A DNA stretch of 64,000 bases from Sphingobium sp. (GTDB lineage Bacteria > Pseudomonadota > Alphaproteobacteria > Sphingomonadales > Sphingomonadaceae): contig JALCRK010000006.1 of the NCBI GenBank assembly GCA_022652485.1, forward strand, positions 48,827 to 112,826. The letters run 5' to 3'. The position numbers and the translations under genes are program-made. Positions 17,206 to 34,806 of this stretch are shown here, one piece after another; positions within the stretch are counted from its first letter, which is position 1, and every line of letters begins with the position of its first letter. Below the pieces are notes generated by a model. That model was given only the letters and a program-made list of their open reading frames with translations, did not search any database and was not told the origin of the DNA.

Positions 17206-18507
17206 TCAATCCCCCACCCTTCTCAGCATCCCCTTGGCCGTCAGCCGCTCGGGCTGGTCGCGCCAGATGCCTCTCGTGTCATAGACGGCCTTGCCGGTGC
17301 GTTCGTCGAGCGGCACGGATTTGAATACGTCGTGATCGACCAGCACGATGAAGATGCCGCATTGCTCGATCGCGGTGTCGATGTCGATCAGTTCGGCGTC
17401 CGTCCCGGGGAATTCCATCGGCAGCGCGGCGGCGTATGGCTCGACCAGCTTCACGCGGCGGCCATAGCGGCGGGCGAGGCGGTGGGCGATTTCGACCGCC
17501 GGGCTTTCGCGGAAATCGTCGATATTGGGTTTGAAGGCGAGGCCCAGGCACGCGATGTCCTCGCCCGGGAACTGGTCGATCAGGTCTGACGCTTTGGCGA
17601 GCACATGGTCGGTCTTGGAGAGGTTCACCTCGCGCGCGGTGCGGATCAGCCGCGCATTCTCCGGGTCGGCATGGACGATGAACCACGGGTCGACCGCGAT
17701 GCAGTGGCCGCCGACGCCGGGGCCGGGCTGGAGGATGTTGACGCGCGGGTGCCGGTTGGCGAGCGCGATCACTTCCCACACGTCGATGCCCGCCTTGTCG
17801 GCGATGAGGGACAGTTCGTTGGCAAAGGCGATGTTGACGTCGCGGAAGCTGTTCTCGACGAGCTTGACCATCTCCGCCGCTTTTGCCGAGGTGGTGATGC
17901 ACGCGCCGCGCACGAAGCCGCGATAGAAGGACAGCGCTTTCCGTGCGCAGCGGGGCGTGATGCCGCCGATGCAGCGGTCGTTATCGATCAGCTCGACGAG
18001 AATACGGCCGGGCAGCACGCGCTCCGGGCAATAGGCGATGGCGATGTCTGTCGCGCCGTTGCCCGCGTGAGGCATCTTGAGGTCCGGGCGCAGTTCTTCG
18101 AGCAGATCGCGCATCGCCTCGGTGGTGCCGACGGGGGAGGTGGACTCGAGGATGACGACATTGCCTGGGCCAAGGACCGGCGCGATGGTGCGGGCGGCGT
18201 TCAGCACGTAGGAGATGTCCGGCGCGTTGTCCTCGCTCACCGGGGTCGGCACGGCGATGACGAACACGTCGGCGGGTTCGACCGTGAGGGAGGCGCGCAA
18301 GGTGCCGCGCGCGACCACGCCCTGCACCAGCCCGTCGAGATCGACCTCCTCGATATGCACTCTGCCGGAGTTGACCGTATCGACCACATGCGCCGAGACG
18401 TCGATACCCAACACCTTCGCGCCGCTGCGGGCGATCAGCGCCGCCGTGGGCAGGCCGATATAGCCGAGGCCGATGACGGCGACGTTCAGTTCAGCGCTGG
18501 TGGGCAT
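17206..18507 (-). CDS. wecC: UDP-N-acetyl-D-mannosamine dehydrogenase
   Basis: 433 residues from ATG 18507. NAD-dependent enzyme that oxidises UDP-ManNAc to UDP-ManNAcA for surface polysaccharide. The Rossmann motif AVIGLGYIGLPTA opens the protein, ESTSPVGTTEAM and the central helix SAKAAEMVKLVENSFRDVNIAFANEL follow, and the catalytic Cys is in GPGVGGHCIAVDPWF. These are the marks of the UDP-glucose/GDP-mannose dehydrogenase family, WecC branch. The start overlaps the end of wecB by 17 bp, so the two enzymes of the pathway are translated together. Confidence 0.93.
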   Translation of the reverse strand: MPTSAELNVAVIGLGYIGLPTAALIARSGAKVLGIDVSAHVVDTVNSGRVHIEEVDLDGLVQGVVARGTLRASLTVEPADVFVIAVPTPVSEDNAPDISYVLNAARTIAPVLGPGNVVILESTSPVGTTEAMRDLLEELRPDLKMPHAGNGATDIAIAYCPERVLPGRILVELIDNDRCIGGITPRCARKALSFYRGFVRGACITTSAKAAEMVKLVENSFRDVNIAFANELSLIADKAGIDVWEVIALANRHPRVNILQPGPGVGGHCIAVDPWFIVHADPENARLIRTAREVNLSKTDHVLAKASDLIDQFPGEDIACLGLAFKPNIDDFRESPAVEIAHRLARRYGRRVKLVEPYAAALPMEFPGTDAELIDIDTAIEQCGIFIVLVDHDVFKSVPLDERTGKAVYDTRGIWRDQPERLTAKGMLRRVGD

Positions 18508-19615
18508 GGGCGATGATCCTTGCAATCTGGGTTCCCGCCGTGCCGTCGCCAAACGGATTGTGCGCTTTCGACATGGCGGAATAGGCGGTGCTATCGTCCA
18601 AAAGCCTGAATATTTCGGTAACGATGCGGGTGCGATCCGTGCCGACGAGCTTCGCTGTGCCCGCCGCGATGCCTTCGGGGCGCTCGGTCGTCTCGCGCAT
18701 GACGAGGACGGGCTTGCCCAATGAGGGCGCTTCCTCCTGCACCCCGCCGCTGTCGGTCAGCACGATCTCCGCCATGTCGAGCAAGCGGACGAAATGGGGA
18801 TAGTCGAGCGGGTCGATCATCGCGACATTGGCGAGGCCGGCGAGCGCGCTGTCCATCACCGCGCGGACATTGGGATTGGGGTGGACGGGGAAGATGATGG
18901 CGACGTCTGGCCGCGATGCGATGTCTTTTATCGCGCCCGCGATCGCCTCCATGCCGCCGCCGAAATTTTCGCGCCGGTGCGAGGTAACGGCGATAATGCG
19001 TTTGCCCGCGAAGCGCGCGGCGAGATCGTCCAGCCCGGAGGCGAGGGCGGGGTCGGCGTGGATGCGCTTTTGTGTAGCGAGCAGCGCGTCGATCACGGTG
19101 TTGCCGGTGATGTGGATCGAGGCGGGGTCGCGGTTCTCGGCGCGCAGGGCTTCCGCCGCGGTTTCGGTGGGCGCGAAGTTCATGTCCGCGATGCAGGCGA
19201 CAATGCGGCGGTTCACCTCCTCGGGCCACGGGTGGTGGATGTCGCCACTGCGCAGGCCTGCCTCGACATGGCCGACCGGAATCTTGCGGTAATAAGCGGC
19301 GAGGCTGGCGACCATCGTGGTCAATGTGTCGCCATGCACGATCACGCGGTTCGGCTGCTCGGCGTCCAGCGCCGCGCCGATGCTGGTGATGAGCCGCGCG
19401 GTGAGCGCATCGAGGCTCTGGTTCTCCTGCATCACGTCGAGATCGATGTCCGGCACGATGTCGGCGATCTCCAGCACCTGATCCAAGAGGCCGCGATGCT
19501 GGGCGGTGACGCAGACACGGGTGTCGAGGCCCGGAAGCGCGCGCAGGGCGTGGACCACCGGGAACAGCTTGATTGCTTCCGGCCGGGTGCCGAAGATGAG
19601 GAGGATTTTCGCCAT
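18491..19615 (-). CDS. wecB: UDP-N-acetylglucosamine 2-epimerase (non-hydrolysing)
   Basis: 374 residues from ATG 19615, preceded by AAGGTAG. It interconverts UDP-GlcNAc and UDP-ManNAc, the substrate of the next gene. Family motifs visible: GTRPEAIKLFPVV at the N-terminus, VHGDTLTT, GHVEAGLRSGD, SHRRENFGGG, PVHPNPNVR, and TDSGGVQEEAPSLGKPVLVMRETTERPEG. Together wecB and wecC make UDP-ManNAcA for an exopolysaccharide, O-antigen or capsule. No glycan assembly genes adjoin them here. An in-frame extension to 19810 is rejected. Confidence 0.95.
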   Translation of the reverse strand: MAKILLIFGTRPEAIKLFPVVHALRALPGLDTRVCVTAQHRGLLDQVLEIADIVPDIDLDVMQENQSLDALTARLITSIGAALDAEQPNRVIVHGDTLTTMVASLAAYYRKIPVGHVEAGLRSGDIHHPWPEEVNRRIVACIADMNFAPTETAAEALRAENRDPASIHITGNTVIDALLATQKRIHADPALASGLDDLAARFAGKRIIAVTSHRRENFGGGMEAIAGAIKDIASRPDVAIIFPVHPNPNVRAVMDSALAGLANVAMIDPLDYPHFVRLLDMAEIVLTDSGGVQEEAPSLGKPVLVMRETTERPEGIAAGTAKLVGTDRTRIVTEIFRLLDDSTAYSAMSKAHNPFGDGTAGTQIARIIAHAHQR

Positions 19616-19860
19616 GACTACCTTGTACCGTGTCTCGGCCCGCTTGTGCCACCGATAGGTAACCATGTGCTGAATCGCATGACAATGCGGCATCGGCCCG
19701 CCCAGCGGCCAGAACGAGCCGTTAATACACCATATTGGACAATTCTCTGCAAAGGTGCGGAAATACAAAGGCAATTTGGGAAAATGGCGCCGGGCGTAAA
19801 GGTTTGGCAACCATTATTATCTATTATTTCCTTGGATCAGAAGGTGCCAGAAAGCCGTTA

Positions 19861-21537
19861 ATGGCCTCAGAACATACACGTTTTATCGCCAGGTGGCGCA
19901 GGGTTTTACGGTGGGTATCGGCCTCGGAGGCCGATTCGACGCCGGTTCTGCGTCATATCGGCATGGAGCAGGCGCGCGGCGCCAGCAAGGGAGTCGCGCG
20001 CACCGCGTTGCCCGTGATGGTGCTGGCGATTACGATCGGCACCTGCTTCTCCAATCCCGTGAACGGTACATGGCTCTGGTCGCTGACGGCGATGCAGATC
20101 GGGATCGCGCTTGCGGCGCAGTTCCTGATGCCATTCACCCGCTTCAGCCGGATATCCTACCGGTCGGTGGCAGCCTGCTTCCGTGCCTTCACCATCTATA
20201 CCTTCTGCATCTCGCTGGGTTGGGGGCTGCTGTTCATCACCGCGAGTCAGGGCTCCGGCGTCGACCAGAAGATGGTGCTGCTGGCGACGCATGTCGGCGT
20301 GATCTGCGTCGGCGGTTTGACATTCGCGATGATTCCCCGTGCCTCGCTGGTGTATATTTTCAACCTGTGCCTGCTCGGCGAGATCCATATCCTGAGCGTG
20401 AGCGCGGGTTTCGCGGGGCACCGTCTGGTGCTCCTGAACGCGCTGGTATTGCTCTTTTCGATCATGCTGGCCCAGGCCTATCTCCAGATGGCGAAGGCCT
20501 TTGTCGATCGGATGAAGTCCGACATGGAACGCCGCGAAACCGAGCGGCGCATGGCCGAGGCGGAGCGGCAGGAGATCGAGCGCAGCTCGGCGGCGGCGCT
20601 CGCCGCCCGCGCCCAGCGCGAGCAGGACCGCGAAAGGGCGATGGCCGAGCGGCAGGCGGCGATGGTCGTGCTGGCAACGCGCTATGAGGAGTCGGTCGCG
20701 GCGCTGGCCGAACATCTGGACGAGGCGATCAGCGCTCTTGCCCAGGCGACGGAACATATTAGCGATCTGAACGCGAGCGCGCGGGAAAAGGCGCAGCATG
20801 TGCTCGATCTCGCGACCAGCACCACCGACGCTGTGGAGTCCGTTGCGCACGCGACCAGCGCACTCAACGACTCCGCCGCCGAGATTTCCACCGAGGTGGA
20901 GGAGCAGGTGACGATCGGCCAGGCCGCGCGTGCGGCGGGCGACAACGGCCTTGTCAGCCTACAGGCGCTGGCGCAGCAGACCGACAATATCGGCGAAATC
21001 ATCCGCATGATCCAGGATCTTGCCGGGCAGACCGGCCTCCTGTCGCTCAACGCCACGATCGAGGCGGCTCGTGCGGGCGAGGCGGGGCGGGGCTTCGTCA
21101 TCGTCGCCAATGAGGTGAAGCAGCTCGCGGCCCAGACGCATAACGCGGTTGCCCGGATCGACCAGATTATCGAGGGAACGCGCGACAAGATGGGCGTTGC
21201 CGATGACGCCATGCGTACCGTCGCGGAAACCATCGCGAAAATTTCCGAGCGCGGCGGCCATATTTCGGATGCCGTTACCGGCCAGCGCAAGGCGACGTTC
21301 GAGATCAGCGAGGCGGCGGCCCGCACCGCTTCGGCCTCGCAGCAGGTGCGGGCGACCGCAGATGCCGTGGCGCGGAGCGCGCGCGAAGCGGATGTGCTCG
21401 CGGAGGAAATCCGCGCGATCATGGCCTCGCTGCGGGCGCGCTCCGAGGCGCTGCGGGCAACGAGCAACGATTTCCTCGCCTCGCTGCGCGGGGACAGGCC
21501 AGTATCCGAACCGGAACGGGTCGCCTTGCTGCGGTAG
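19861..21537 (+). CDS. Methyl-accepting chemotaxis protein with six-helix membrane sensor
   Basis: 558 residues from ATG 19861. The N-terminal part (about 48-200) contains six close-spaced membrane helices with almost no periplasmic loops, so the sensor is within the membrane, in the style of MASE-type domains. A charged coiled coil (~205-270, rich in ERR/AER) leads to the signalling domain, whose hairpin tip is [23 protein letters not shown]. No terminal CheR-binding peptide is present. The upstream extension of the frame to 19735 is A+T-rich and unlikely to be coding. Second chemoreceptor of the window; ligand unknown. Confidence 0.87.
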   Translation: MASEHTRFIARWRRVLRWVSASEADSTPVLRHIGMEQARGASKGVARTALPVMVLAITIGTCFSNPVNGTWLWSLTAMQIGIALAAQFLMPFTRFSRISYRSVAACFRAFTIYTFCISLGWGLLFITASQGSGVDQKMVLLATHVGVICVGGLTFAMIPRASLVYIFNLCLLGEIHILSVSAGFAGHRLVLLNALVLLFSIMLAQAYLQMAKAFVDRMKSDMERRETERRMAEAERQEIERSSAAALAARAQREQDRERAMAERQAAMVVLATRYEESVAALAEHLDEAISALAQATEHISDLNASAREKAQHVLDLATSTTDAVESVAHATSALNDSAAEISTEVEEQVTIGQAARAAGDNGLVSLQALAQQTDNIGEIIRMIQDLAGQTGLLSLNATIEAARAGEAGRGFVIVANEVKQLAAQTHNAVARIDQIIEGTRDKMGVADDAMRTVAETIAKISERGGHISDAVTGQRKATFEISEAAARTASASQQVRATADAVARSAREADVLAEEIRAIMASLRARSEALRATSNDFLASLRGDRPVSEPERVALLR

Positions 21538-21867
21538 GGTGTGCGACGGGATGAACTGAACGCCATTTTCCACAAAAAACCCCAGTTTCCTCTTCCCATT
21601 ATCCAACAGCATCACTATATGCCTGTTGGATCGCGCGGGCCTGAGGGCACGCGCTCCTCTCCTTGTCCGGGCCACGGCTGATTGGCGATCAGCCGCGACG
21701 AATGGGGCAGACAGAGAGGTTTTCAACCGCTGGTAGTGTGGATCGGACAGCCCCGACCCGCACTTTTTTGCGTTGTAGGGGGTCGCTCCTCTGCTCCGAA
21801 TCGGCTGAGATTTCGCTGCAATGCGAAAAGATTTTTGATCCAGACGTCCGAAAGGCGAAGGAAGATT
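21538..21867. other. 330-bp rpoB leader region with two hairpins
   Basis: No gene is seen. Two inverted repeats stand out. ATCCAACAG (21601-21609) pairs with CTGTTGGAT (21623-21631) around a 13-base loop. CGGCTGAT (21675-21682) pairs with ATCAGCCG (21688-21695) around 5 bases. Neither is followed by a T run. The region should hold the rpoB promoter and a long leader. rplL, the normal upstream neighbour of rpoB, is not here. Confidence 0.6.
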
Positions 21868-26028
<4,161 letters not shown>

Positions 26029-26035
26029 CATCCCT

Positions 26036-26131
26036 CTCCCCCTCCCGTCTGCGGGAGGGGGCCGGGGGGTGGGTTAGCCCCGCCCCTGAACGAAAATGCC
26101 CACCCCTTACCCCTCCCGCAAGCGGGAGGGG
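26036..26131. repeat. Inverted pair of GC-rich palindromes (family B) between rpoB and rpoC
   Basis: The first hairpin is CCCCCTCCCG/CGGGAGGGGG (26038-26061) and the second CCCCTCCCGC/GCGGGAGGGG (26110-26131). Between them GGGGTGGG (26066-26073) pairs with CCCACCCC (26099-26106), joining both into one cruciform-like structure. This is a BIME-like REP doublet. The second hairpin ends 15 bases before the rpoC ATG. A third family member is at 58789-58810. Confidence 0.88.
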
Positions 26132-26146
26132 AATTGGAGCAGAAAC

Positions 26147-30400
<4,254 letters not shown>

Positions 30401-30428
30401 GATCATCGCTCGCATGAGCTGAAACAGG

Positions 30429-30469
30429 AAACCCGCCCGGAGGATAGTCTTCCGGGCGGGTTTTGTTTT
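30429..30469 (+). terminator. Rho-independent terminator after rpoC
   Basis: AAACCCGCCCGGA (30429-30441) pairs perfectly with TCCGGGCGGGTTT (30451-30463), followed by TGTTTTA. A 13-bp stem with a 9-base loop; the strongest terminator of the window. Confidence 0.95.
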
Positions 30470-30485
30470 ATGGGGGATTGGGCAG

Positions 30486-31301
30486 ATGCACATCAGCGCG
30501 CTCGCCATCTATCCGGTGAAGAGCCTGGGGCCGGTGGCGCTGGATGAGGCGGAGGTGACGCCGCGGGGGCTCATGGGCGACAGGCGCTGGATGGTCGTGG
30601 ATCAGGACGACCGGTTCGTCACACGGCGGGAGCTGCCTGCGCTGGCGCGGATTTCCCTGCGGATCGAGGAGGAGGGGGCGGCGTACTGCGTCCACGCACC
30701 GGAAGGGGAAGCGATACTGCCCGCGTTCCTGAGCGACGGGGAAATGCGGGCTGTGACGGTCTGGAGCGATACCGTCCTCGCGCTGGTGACGGACAACAGT
30801 GCCAGCCGCCTGATCTCCGAAGTGGCGGGGCGGCCGCTCAGGCTCGCCTATATGCCGGAAGCGGCGGATCGCCCGGTGAACCCGGCTTTCGGACGGCCCG
30901 GCGATCATGTCAGCTTCGCCGATGCCTTCCCGATCCTCATCGCCAGTGAGGCGTCATTGGGCGCGCTCAATGCAGCGTTGGACACGCCGGTGGAGATGGC
31001 GCGCTTCCGCCCCAACATCGTGCTAAGGGGGGAGGCGATGGCGCCGTGGGCGGAGCGGGGCTGGAGCGCGGCTGAGATCAGCGGCCTGCATATGCGGCTG
31101 CCCAAGGCCTGCATCCGCTGCATCGTCATTACGCAAGCGCCGGAGACTGGCGCGCGTGAGGAGGGTAATGCGGTGCCAATGGCGCTGCGCCGTCTGGGTC
31201 AGTTCGGGCCGCAGGGCGCGCTGTTCGGCATGAATGCGGTGCCGGATGGTGCGGGCCGGATCAGAGTCGGTGACGCGGTGAAAGCCGCAGAGGGCGCATA
31301 A
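30486..31301 (+). CDS. MOSC domain protein (molybdenum-cofactor-binding, YcbX/mARC-like)
   Basis: 271 residues. An N-terminal MOSC beta-barrel (ISALAIYPVKSLGPV... GDRRWMVVDQDDRFVTRRELP) is followed by the MOSC domain with FADAFPILIASEASL, RFRPNIVL and the Cys-containing segment PKACIRCIVITQ; the family's molybdenum ligand is a conserved Cys in this place. Relatives (YcbX, mARC) reduce N-hydroxylated compounds. There is no fused ferredoxin domain, so a separate redox partner would be needed. Its transcript is independent of rpoC because a terminator lies between them. Confidence 0.85.
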   Translation: MHISALAIYPVKSLGPVALDEAEVTPRGLMGDRRWMVVDQDDRFVTRRELPALARISLRIEEEGAAYCVHAPEGEAILPAFLSDGEMRAVTVWSDTVLALVTDNSASRLISEVAGRPLRLAYMPEAADRPVNPAFGRPGDHVSFADAFPILIASEASLGALNAALDTPVEMARFRPNIVLRGEAMAPWAERGWSAAEISGLHMRLPKACIRCIVITQAPETGAREEGNAVPMALRRLGQFGPQGALFGMNAVPDGAGRIRVGDAVKAAEGA

Positions 31302-31327
31302 AAAGGCGGACCAAAGCGGCCCGCCTT
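31300..31327 (-). terminator. Terminator for the gene at 31348-31797
   Basis: On the minus strand, AAGGCGG (31327-31321) and CCGCCTT (31309-31303) form a 7-bp stem followed by T residues at 31305-31301. The T run overlaps the stop codon of the MOSC gene on the other strand. Confidence 0.75.
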
Positions 31328-31347
31328 CCCCATTCTTCAAGCGAAAC

Positions 31348-31797
31348 TCAGCGAACGGTGGCGCCGCCGCTTGCCGATCCGTTGGCCGACACCCCGCTCT
31401 GCGACGCGGAAACGTCGCCATTGGTGGAGCTGCCCACACTGGCGGCATGGTCCGCCTTGGCCGTATCGACCGCGCTGTCCTTGGTATTTTTCGCCGCGTC
31501 ACGCGCAGCCTTGGCCTGCTCACGCGTCTCGCGCGCCGCTTTCTTCGTCGCGTCGCGGGTCGTCTCCATCGCATCATGAGTCGTATGCGCGGCGGAAGAG
31601 GCCGTGTCGCCCACGACCGACGAGTCAGTCTGAACGCCGCCGGTAACGGAGCCCGCGCCGTTCACCGTGCCACCGACAGTATTACTCAACCCGCCAGTCA
31701 CGCCCCCCGTCGCGCCGCCGGTGACGCCGCCCAGCTGTGCGTTCGCCGCCGGGATCGCCAGCGCGAGCGCGAACAAGGAAATGCTTGCCTTCAACAT
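31348..31797 (-). CDS. Secreted low-complexity protein with glycine-rich head and LEA-like charged helix
   Basis: 149 residues. Signal peptide (cut after PAANA, ~21), then GGVTGGATGGVTGGL-type glycine repeats (~23-55), then an amphipathic Ala/Lys/Arg/Asp/Glu stretch (~75-115) with ETREQAKAARDAAKNTKDSA, and a Ser/Gly tail. The middle part is like late-embryogenesis-abundant or apolipoprotein-type helices that fold on drying or on membranes. I do not recognise a defined family. A GGAAC-N16-CCTT element upstream (31833-31857) suggests EcfG-type stress control. Function is inferred only from composition. Confidence 0.7.
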   Translation of the reverse strand: MLKASISLFALALAIPAANAQLGGVTGGATGGVTGGLSNTVGGTVNGAGSVTGGVQTDSSVVGDTASSAAHTTHDAMETTRDATKKAARETREQAKAARDAAKNTKDSAVDTAKADHAASVGSSTNGDVSASQSGVSANGSASGGATVR

Positions 31798-31832
31798 GGT
31801 TTTCTCCTCGACATTTTAACGTCGAACAGAGA

Positions 31833-31857
31833 AAGGCGCGAGGCTGGGAAAAGTTCC
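31833..31857 (-). promoter_or_regulatory. Possible EcfG-type promoter for the LEA-like gene
   Basis: Minus strand: GGAAC, 16 bases, CCTT, one base off the alphaproteobacterial general-stress consensus GGAAC-N16-CGTT. The -10 part lies ~36 bases before the ATG at 31797. Confidence 0.35.
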
Positions 31858-31938
31858 CTTCTTTTCAGAAATAAGGCAGCAAATTCAATATATTAATAAA
31901 TATTCAGGTTCGCGAAGCCGCCAATTTGCATTGCGATC

Positions 31939-33009
31939 TCATCCGCATTGGGCGCGGTGGAGCAGCTTCTGGTCCGCCAGCACCAGCGCCATCATCGCCT
32001 CGACCACAGGGACGCCGCGAATGCCGACGCAGGGGTCATGACGGCCCTTGGTGACGATTTCGGAGGTTTCCCCTTCACGCGTAATGGTGTCGACCGGAAT
32101 CAGGATCGAGCTGGTCGGCTTGAACGCGACGCGGATGCGGACCGGCTGGCCGGTCGAGATGCCTCCCGCGACGCCGCCCGCATGATTGGCGAGAAACTCC
32201 GGGGATCCGTTTTCACCTGGCCGCATCGGATCGGCATTCTGCTCGCCACGCAAGCTCGCCGCCGCGAAGCCGTCGCCGATCTCGACGCCCTTCACCGCGT
32301 TGATGCTCATCATGGCACTGGCAAGTTCGCTGTCGAGCTTTGCGTAGAGCGGCGCGCCCCAGCCCGCGGGAACGCCGGTGGCGACGCATTCGACCACCGC
32401 GCCGAGCGAGGAGCCATCCTTGCGCGCGGCATCGACGGATTTTTCCCAGCGTGCGGCTGCCCAGCTGTCGGGCGAGAAGAACGGATTCTTACCGATCTCG
32501 TCTGCGTCGAAATGGTCCATGTCGATCGCATCGCCGCCGATTGCGCTCACATAGGCGAGGATCGAGACTTCCGGGATGACGAGCCGCGCGACCGCCCCTG
32601 CCGCGACGCGCGAGGCGGTTTCGCGCGCGCTGCTGCGCCCGCCGCCGCGATAGTCGCGAAAGCCGTATTTGGCGTCATAGGCGTAATCGGCGTGGCCGGG
32701 GCGATAGGCCTTGGCGACATCGCCATAATCCTTCGACCGCTGGTCGACATTCTCGATCATCAGCGAGATGGGCGTGCCGGTGGTTTTGCCTTCAAAGACG
32801 CCGGAGAGGATGCGGACCTGATCCGGCTCCTGCCGCTGGGTGGTGAACTTGGAGGTGCCGGGGCGGCGTTTGTCGAGGAAGGGCTGGATATCGCGCTCGT
32901 TGAGAGACAGACCCGGAGGGCAGCCGTCCACCACCGCACCGATAGCGGGGCCATGACTCTCCCCCCAGGTCGAAAAGCGCAAGACGCGGCCGAAGGTGTT
33001 GAAGCTCAC
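31939..33009 (-). CDS. aroC: Chorismate synthase
   Basis: 356 residues starting with GTG at 33009. Last enzyme of the shikimate pathway; it converts EPSP to chorismate using reduced FMN. Signatures: [66 protein letters not shown] and [18 protein letters not shown]. The start is one base after the fabI stop on the same strand, so it ends the dnaJ-like/brkB-like/fabI/aroC run. Confidence 0.97.
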   Translation of the reverse strand: MSFNTFGRVLRFSTWGESHGPAIGAVVDGCPPGLSLNERDIQPFLDKRRPGTSKFTTQRQEPDQVRILSGVFEGKTTGTPISLMIENVDQRSKDYGDVAKAYRPGHADYAYDAKYGFRDYRGGGRSSARETASRVAAGAVARLVIPEVSILAYVSAIGGDAIDMDHFDADEIGKNPFFSPDSWAAARWEKSVDAARKDGSSLGAVVECVATGVPAGWGAPLYAKLDSELASAMMSINAVKGVEIGDGFAAASLRGEQNADPMRPGENGSPEFLANHAGGVAGGISTGQPVRIRVAFKPTSSILIPVDTITREGETSEIVTKGRHDPCVGIRGVPVVEAMMALVLADQKLLHRAQCG

Positions 33010-33010
33010 C

Positions 33011-33817
33011 CTATTGGTCCAGCCCGATGTCCGGCGCGTCCTCGGCCTTCATGCCGATGACGTTGTAGCCCGCGTCGACATGGTGGATCTCGCCGGTGAC
33101 CCCAGAGGCGAGATCGGAGAGCAGATACAGCCCCGCGCCGCCAACATCCTCGATGGTGACGTTGCGGCGGAGTGGCGAATTATATTCGTTCCACTTCATG
33201 ATATAGCGGAAATCACCGATGCCCGACGCTGCCAGCGTCTTGATCGGCCCGGCGGAAATGGCGTTGACGCGGATATTCTCCGGCCCGAGATCCATCGCCA
33301 GATATTTGACGCTGGTTTCCAGTGCCGCCTTGGCAACGCCCATCACGTTGTAATGCGGGATCACCTTTTCCGCGCCATAATAAGAGAGGGTGAGCAGCGA
33401 GCCGCCATTTGGCATCATCGCCCGCGCGCGCTTCGCCACCGCGACGAAGCTGTAGGCGGAGATATTCATCGTTAGCAGGAAATTTTCGAGGCTGGTGTCG
33501 ACATAGAGGCCGCGCAGCTCGTTCTTGTCCGAAAAGCCGATGGCGTGGACGACGAAATCAAGGGTGCCCCATCTGTCGCGCAACGCATCGAAGGTCGCGT
33601 CGAGCAGATCCATGTCCGAAACATCGCACGGGATCAGGAAATCCGAGCCAAGCTGTTCCGCGAGCGGGCGCACCCGCTTTTCCAGCGCCTCGCCCTGATA
33701 GGAGAAGGCCAGCTCCGCCCCCTGCGCATGGAGCGCCTTCGCGATTCCCCAGGCGAGCGACTTGTCGTTGGCGAGGCCCATAATCAGCCCCTTCTTGCCT
33801 GCCATCAAACCCGTCAT
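33011..33817 (-). CDS. fabI: Enoyl-[acyl-carrier-protein] reductase FabI
   Basis: 268 residues. NADH-dependent last step of fatty-acid elongation in the cytoplasm and the target of triclosan. N-terminal [17 protein letters not shown] is the modified nucleotide-binding loop of FabI. The catalytic Tyr146 and the Tyr156-x6-Lys163 pair are in place, and [13 protein letters not shown] is the flexible substrate-binding loop. The ATG overlaps the stop of the brkB-like gene (ATGA). Confidence 0.96.
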   Translation of the reverse strand: MTGLMAGKKGLIMGLANDKSLAWGIAKALHAQGAELAFSYQGEALEKRVRPLAEQLGSDFLIPCDVSDMDLLDATFDALRDRWGTLDFVVHAIGFSDKNELRGLYVDTSLENFLLTMNISAYSFVAVAKRARAMMPNGGSLLTLSYYGAEKVIPHYNVMGVAKAALETSVKYLAMDLGPENIRVNAISAGPIKTLAASGIGDFRYIMKWNEYNSPLRRNVTIEDVGGAGLYLLSDLASGVTGEIHHVDAGYNVIGMKAEDAPDIGLDQ

Positions 33818-34779
33818 GCGTGGTCCACCTCTTGCTTCTTATGTTCATCCACACCGTTCGGTGGCGGAAATTCCGCCAGCGCGGCATTCAGTTCCGCGCC
33901 AATTACCACGCCAAGCCCCACGAGGAAGAAAAAAATGAGGGTGATCATCACACCGGCGAGGCTGCCATAGGTGGTGTCGTAATTGGAAAGATGGGACAGC
34001 ACCCACGGCAGGATCAGGACCACGGCGTACCACCAGCCCGCCGTGAACAGCGCGCCCGGCCATTTGGGAAACTCCGGCCCGCGATATTTCTTGGGTGTGA
34101 GCGAGAAAAACAGCCCGTAGAGCGCGATGCTAAGCACCACCAGCGGCACCAGCCGGGTGGCGTTTATCAGGTTCATCGCATTGTCCGCAAAGGGAAGCAG
34201 GCGCTGGATGAATTCGTCCACGCCCGTCATGGCGACCTGTGCGGAAAAGGCGATCATCGTGCCGAAGACACTCGCCATCACAATGCCGATGGAGCTGAGG
34301 CGGTGCTTCCAGAACGGCGTTGTGCTGGTGGTGCCATAGGCGCGACGCAAAATGTCCCGGATCGTCTCGATGAGGCTGCCACTGCTCCAGATCGCGACCG
34401 CGAGGCCCAGCCAGACGATGCCCGATCCGGTGCGCGCGTGGATGACATCATGAATGGGGCGGCGCAAAACTGCGGCGACATCCGGCGGTACCGCCAGGAA
34501 GAAGGCGTTCACCGCCCGCGCACCGTCCTGCGTCTGGCCGAAGATGCCAGCGATGGTGGCTGCGACGATGAAGAAGGGAAACAGCACGAGCAAGGAATTG
34601 TAGGCGAGATTGCCCGCGTGGATCAATCCGTCGTTATACACGCCCACCACCACGCGCTTGCCGATCTCCAGCGCATAGGCAAGGTGGCGCGTCTTGCCGA
34701 GGCTGTCCTTCCAGCGCTGCGGCGAATAGCTGTGATCCTTGCGGCGGGACTCGGGGGCGAGAGGCGAAGGTTCCTGCAT
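33814..34779 (-). CDS. YihY/BrkB-family inner membrane protein
   Basis: 321 residues with about six membrane helices. Family features: WKDSLGKTRHLAYALEIGKRVVVGVYNDGLIHAGNLAYNSLLVLFPFFIVAATI at the N-terminal side, then RRAYGTTSTTPFWKHRL, and SNYDTTYGSLAGVMITLIFFFLVGLGVVIGAELNAAL at the end. Once named RNase BN in error, these proteins have no proven nuclease activity; their role is unknown, with proposals of transport. Translation is coupled to fabI. Confidence 0.88.
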   Translation of the reverse strand: MQEPSPLAPESRRKDHSYSPQRWKDSLGKTRHLAYALEIGKRVVVGVYNDGLIHAGNLAYNSLLVLFPFFIVAATIAGIFGQTQDGARAVNAFFLAVPPDVAAVLRRPIHDVIHARTGSGIVWLGLAVAIWSSGSLIETIRDILRRAYGTTSTTPFWKHRLSSIGIVMASVFGTMIAFSAQVAMTGVDEFIQRLLPFADNAMNLINATRLVPLVVLSIALYGLFFSLTPKKYRGPEFPKWPGALFTAGWWYAVVLILPWVLSHLSNYDTTYGSLAGVMITLIFFFLVGLGVVIGAELNAALAEFPPPNGVDEHKKQEVDHA

Positions 34780-34806
34780 GAGAGCTCCCGCTGATCCGGC
34801 GGCGGC

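Noticed and set aside
21682..21867. N-terminal extension of rpoB
   Set aside because: RpoB homologues begin near the ATG at 21868, which has a good ribosome site; the extension covers the leader hairpins.
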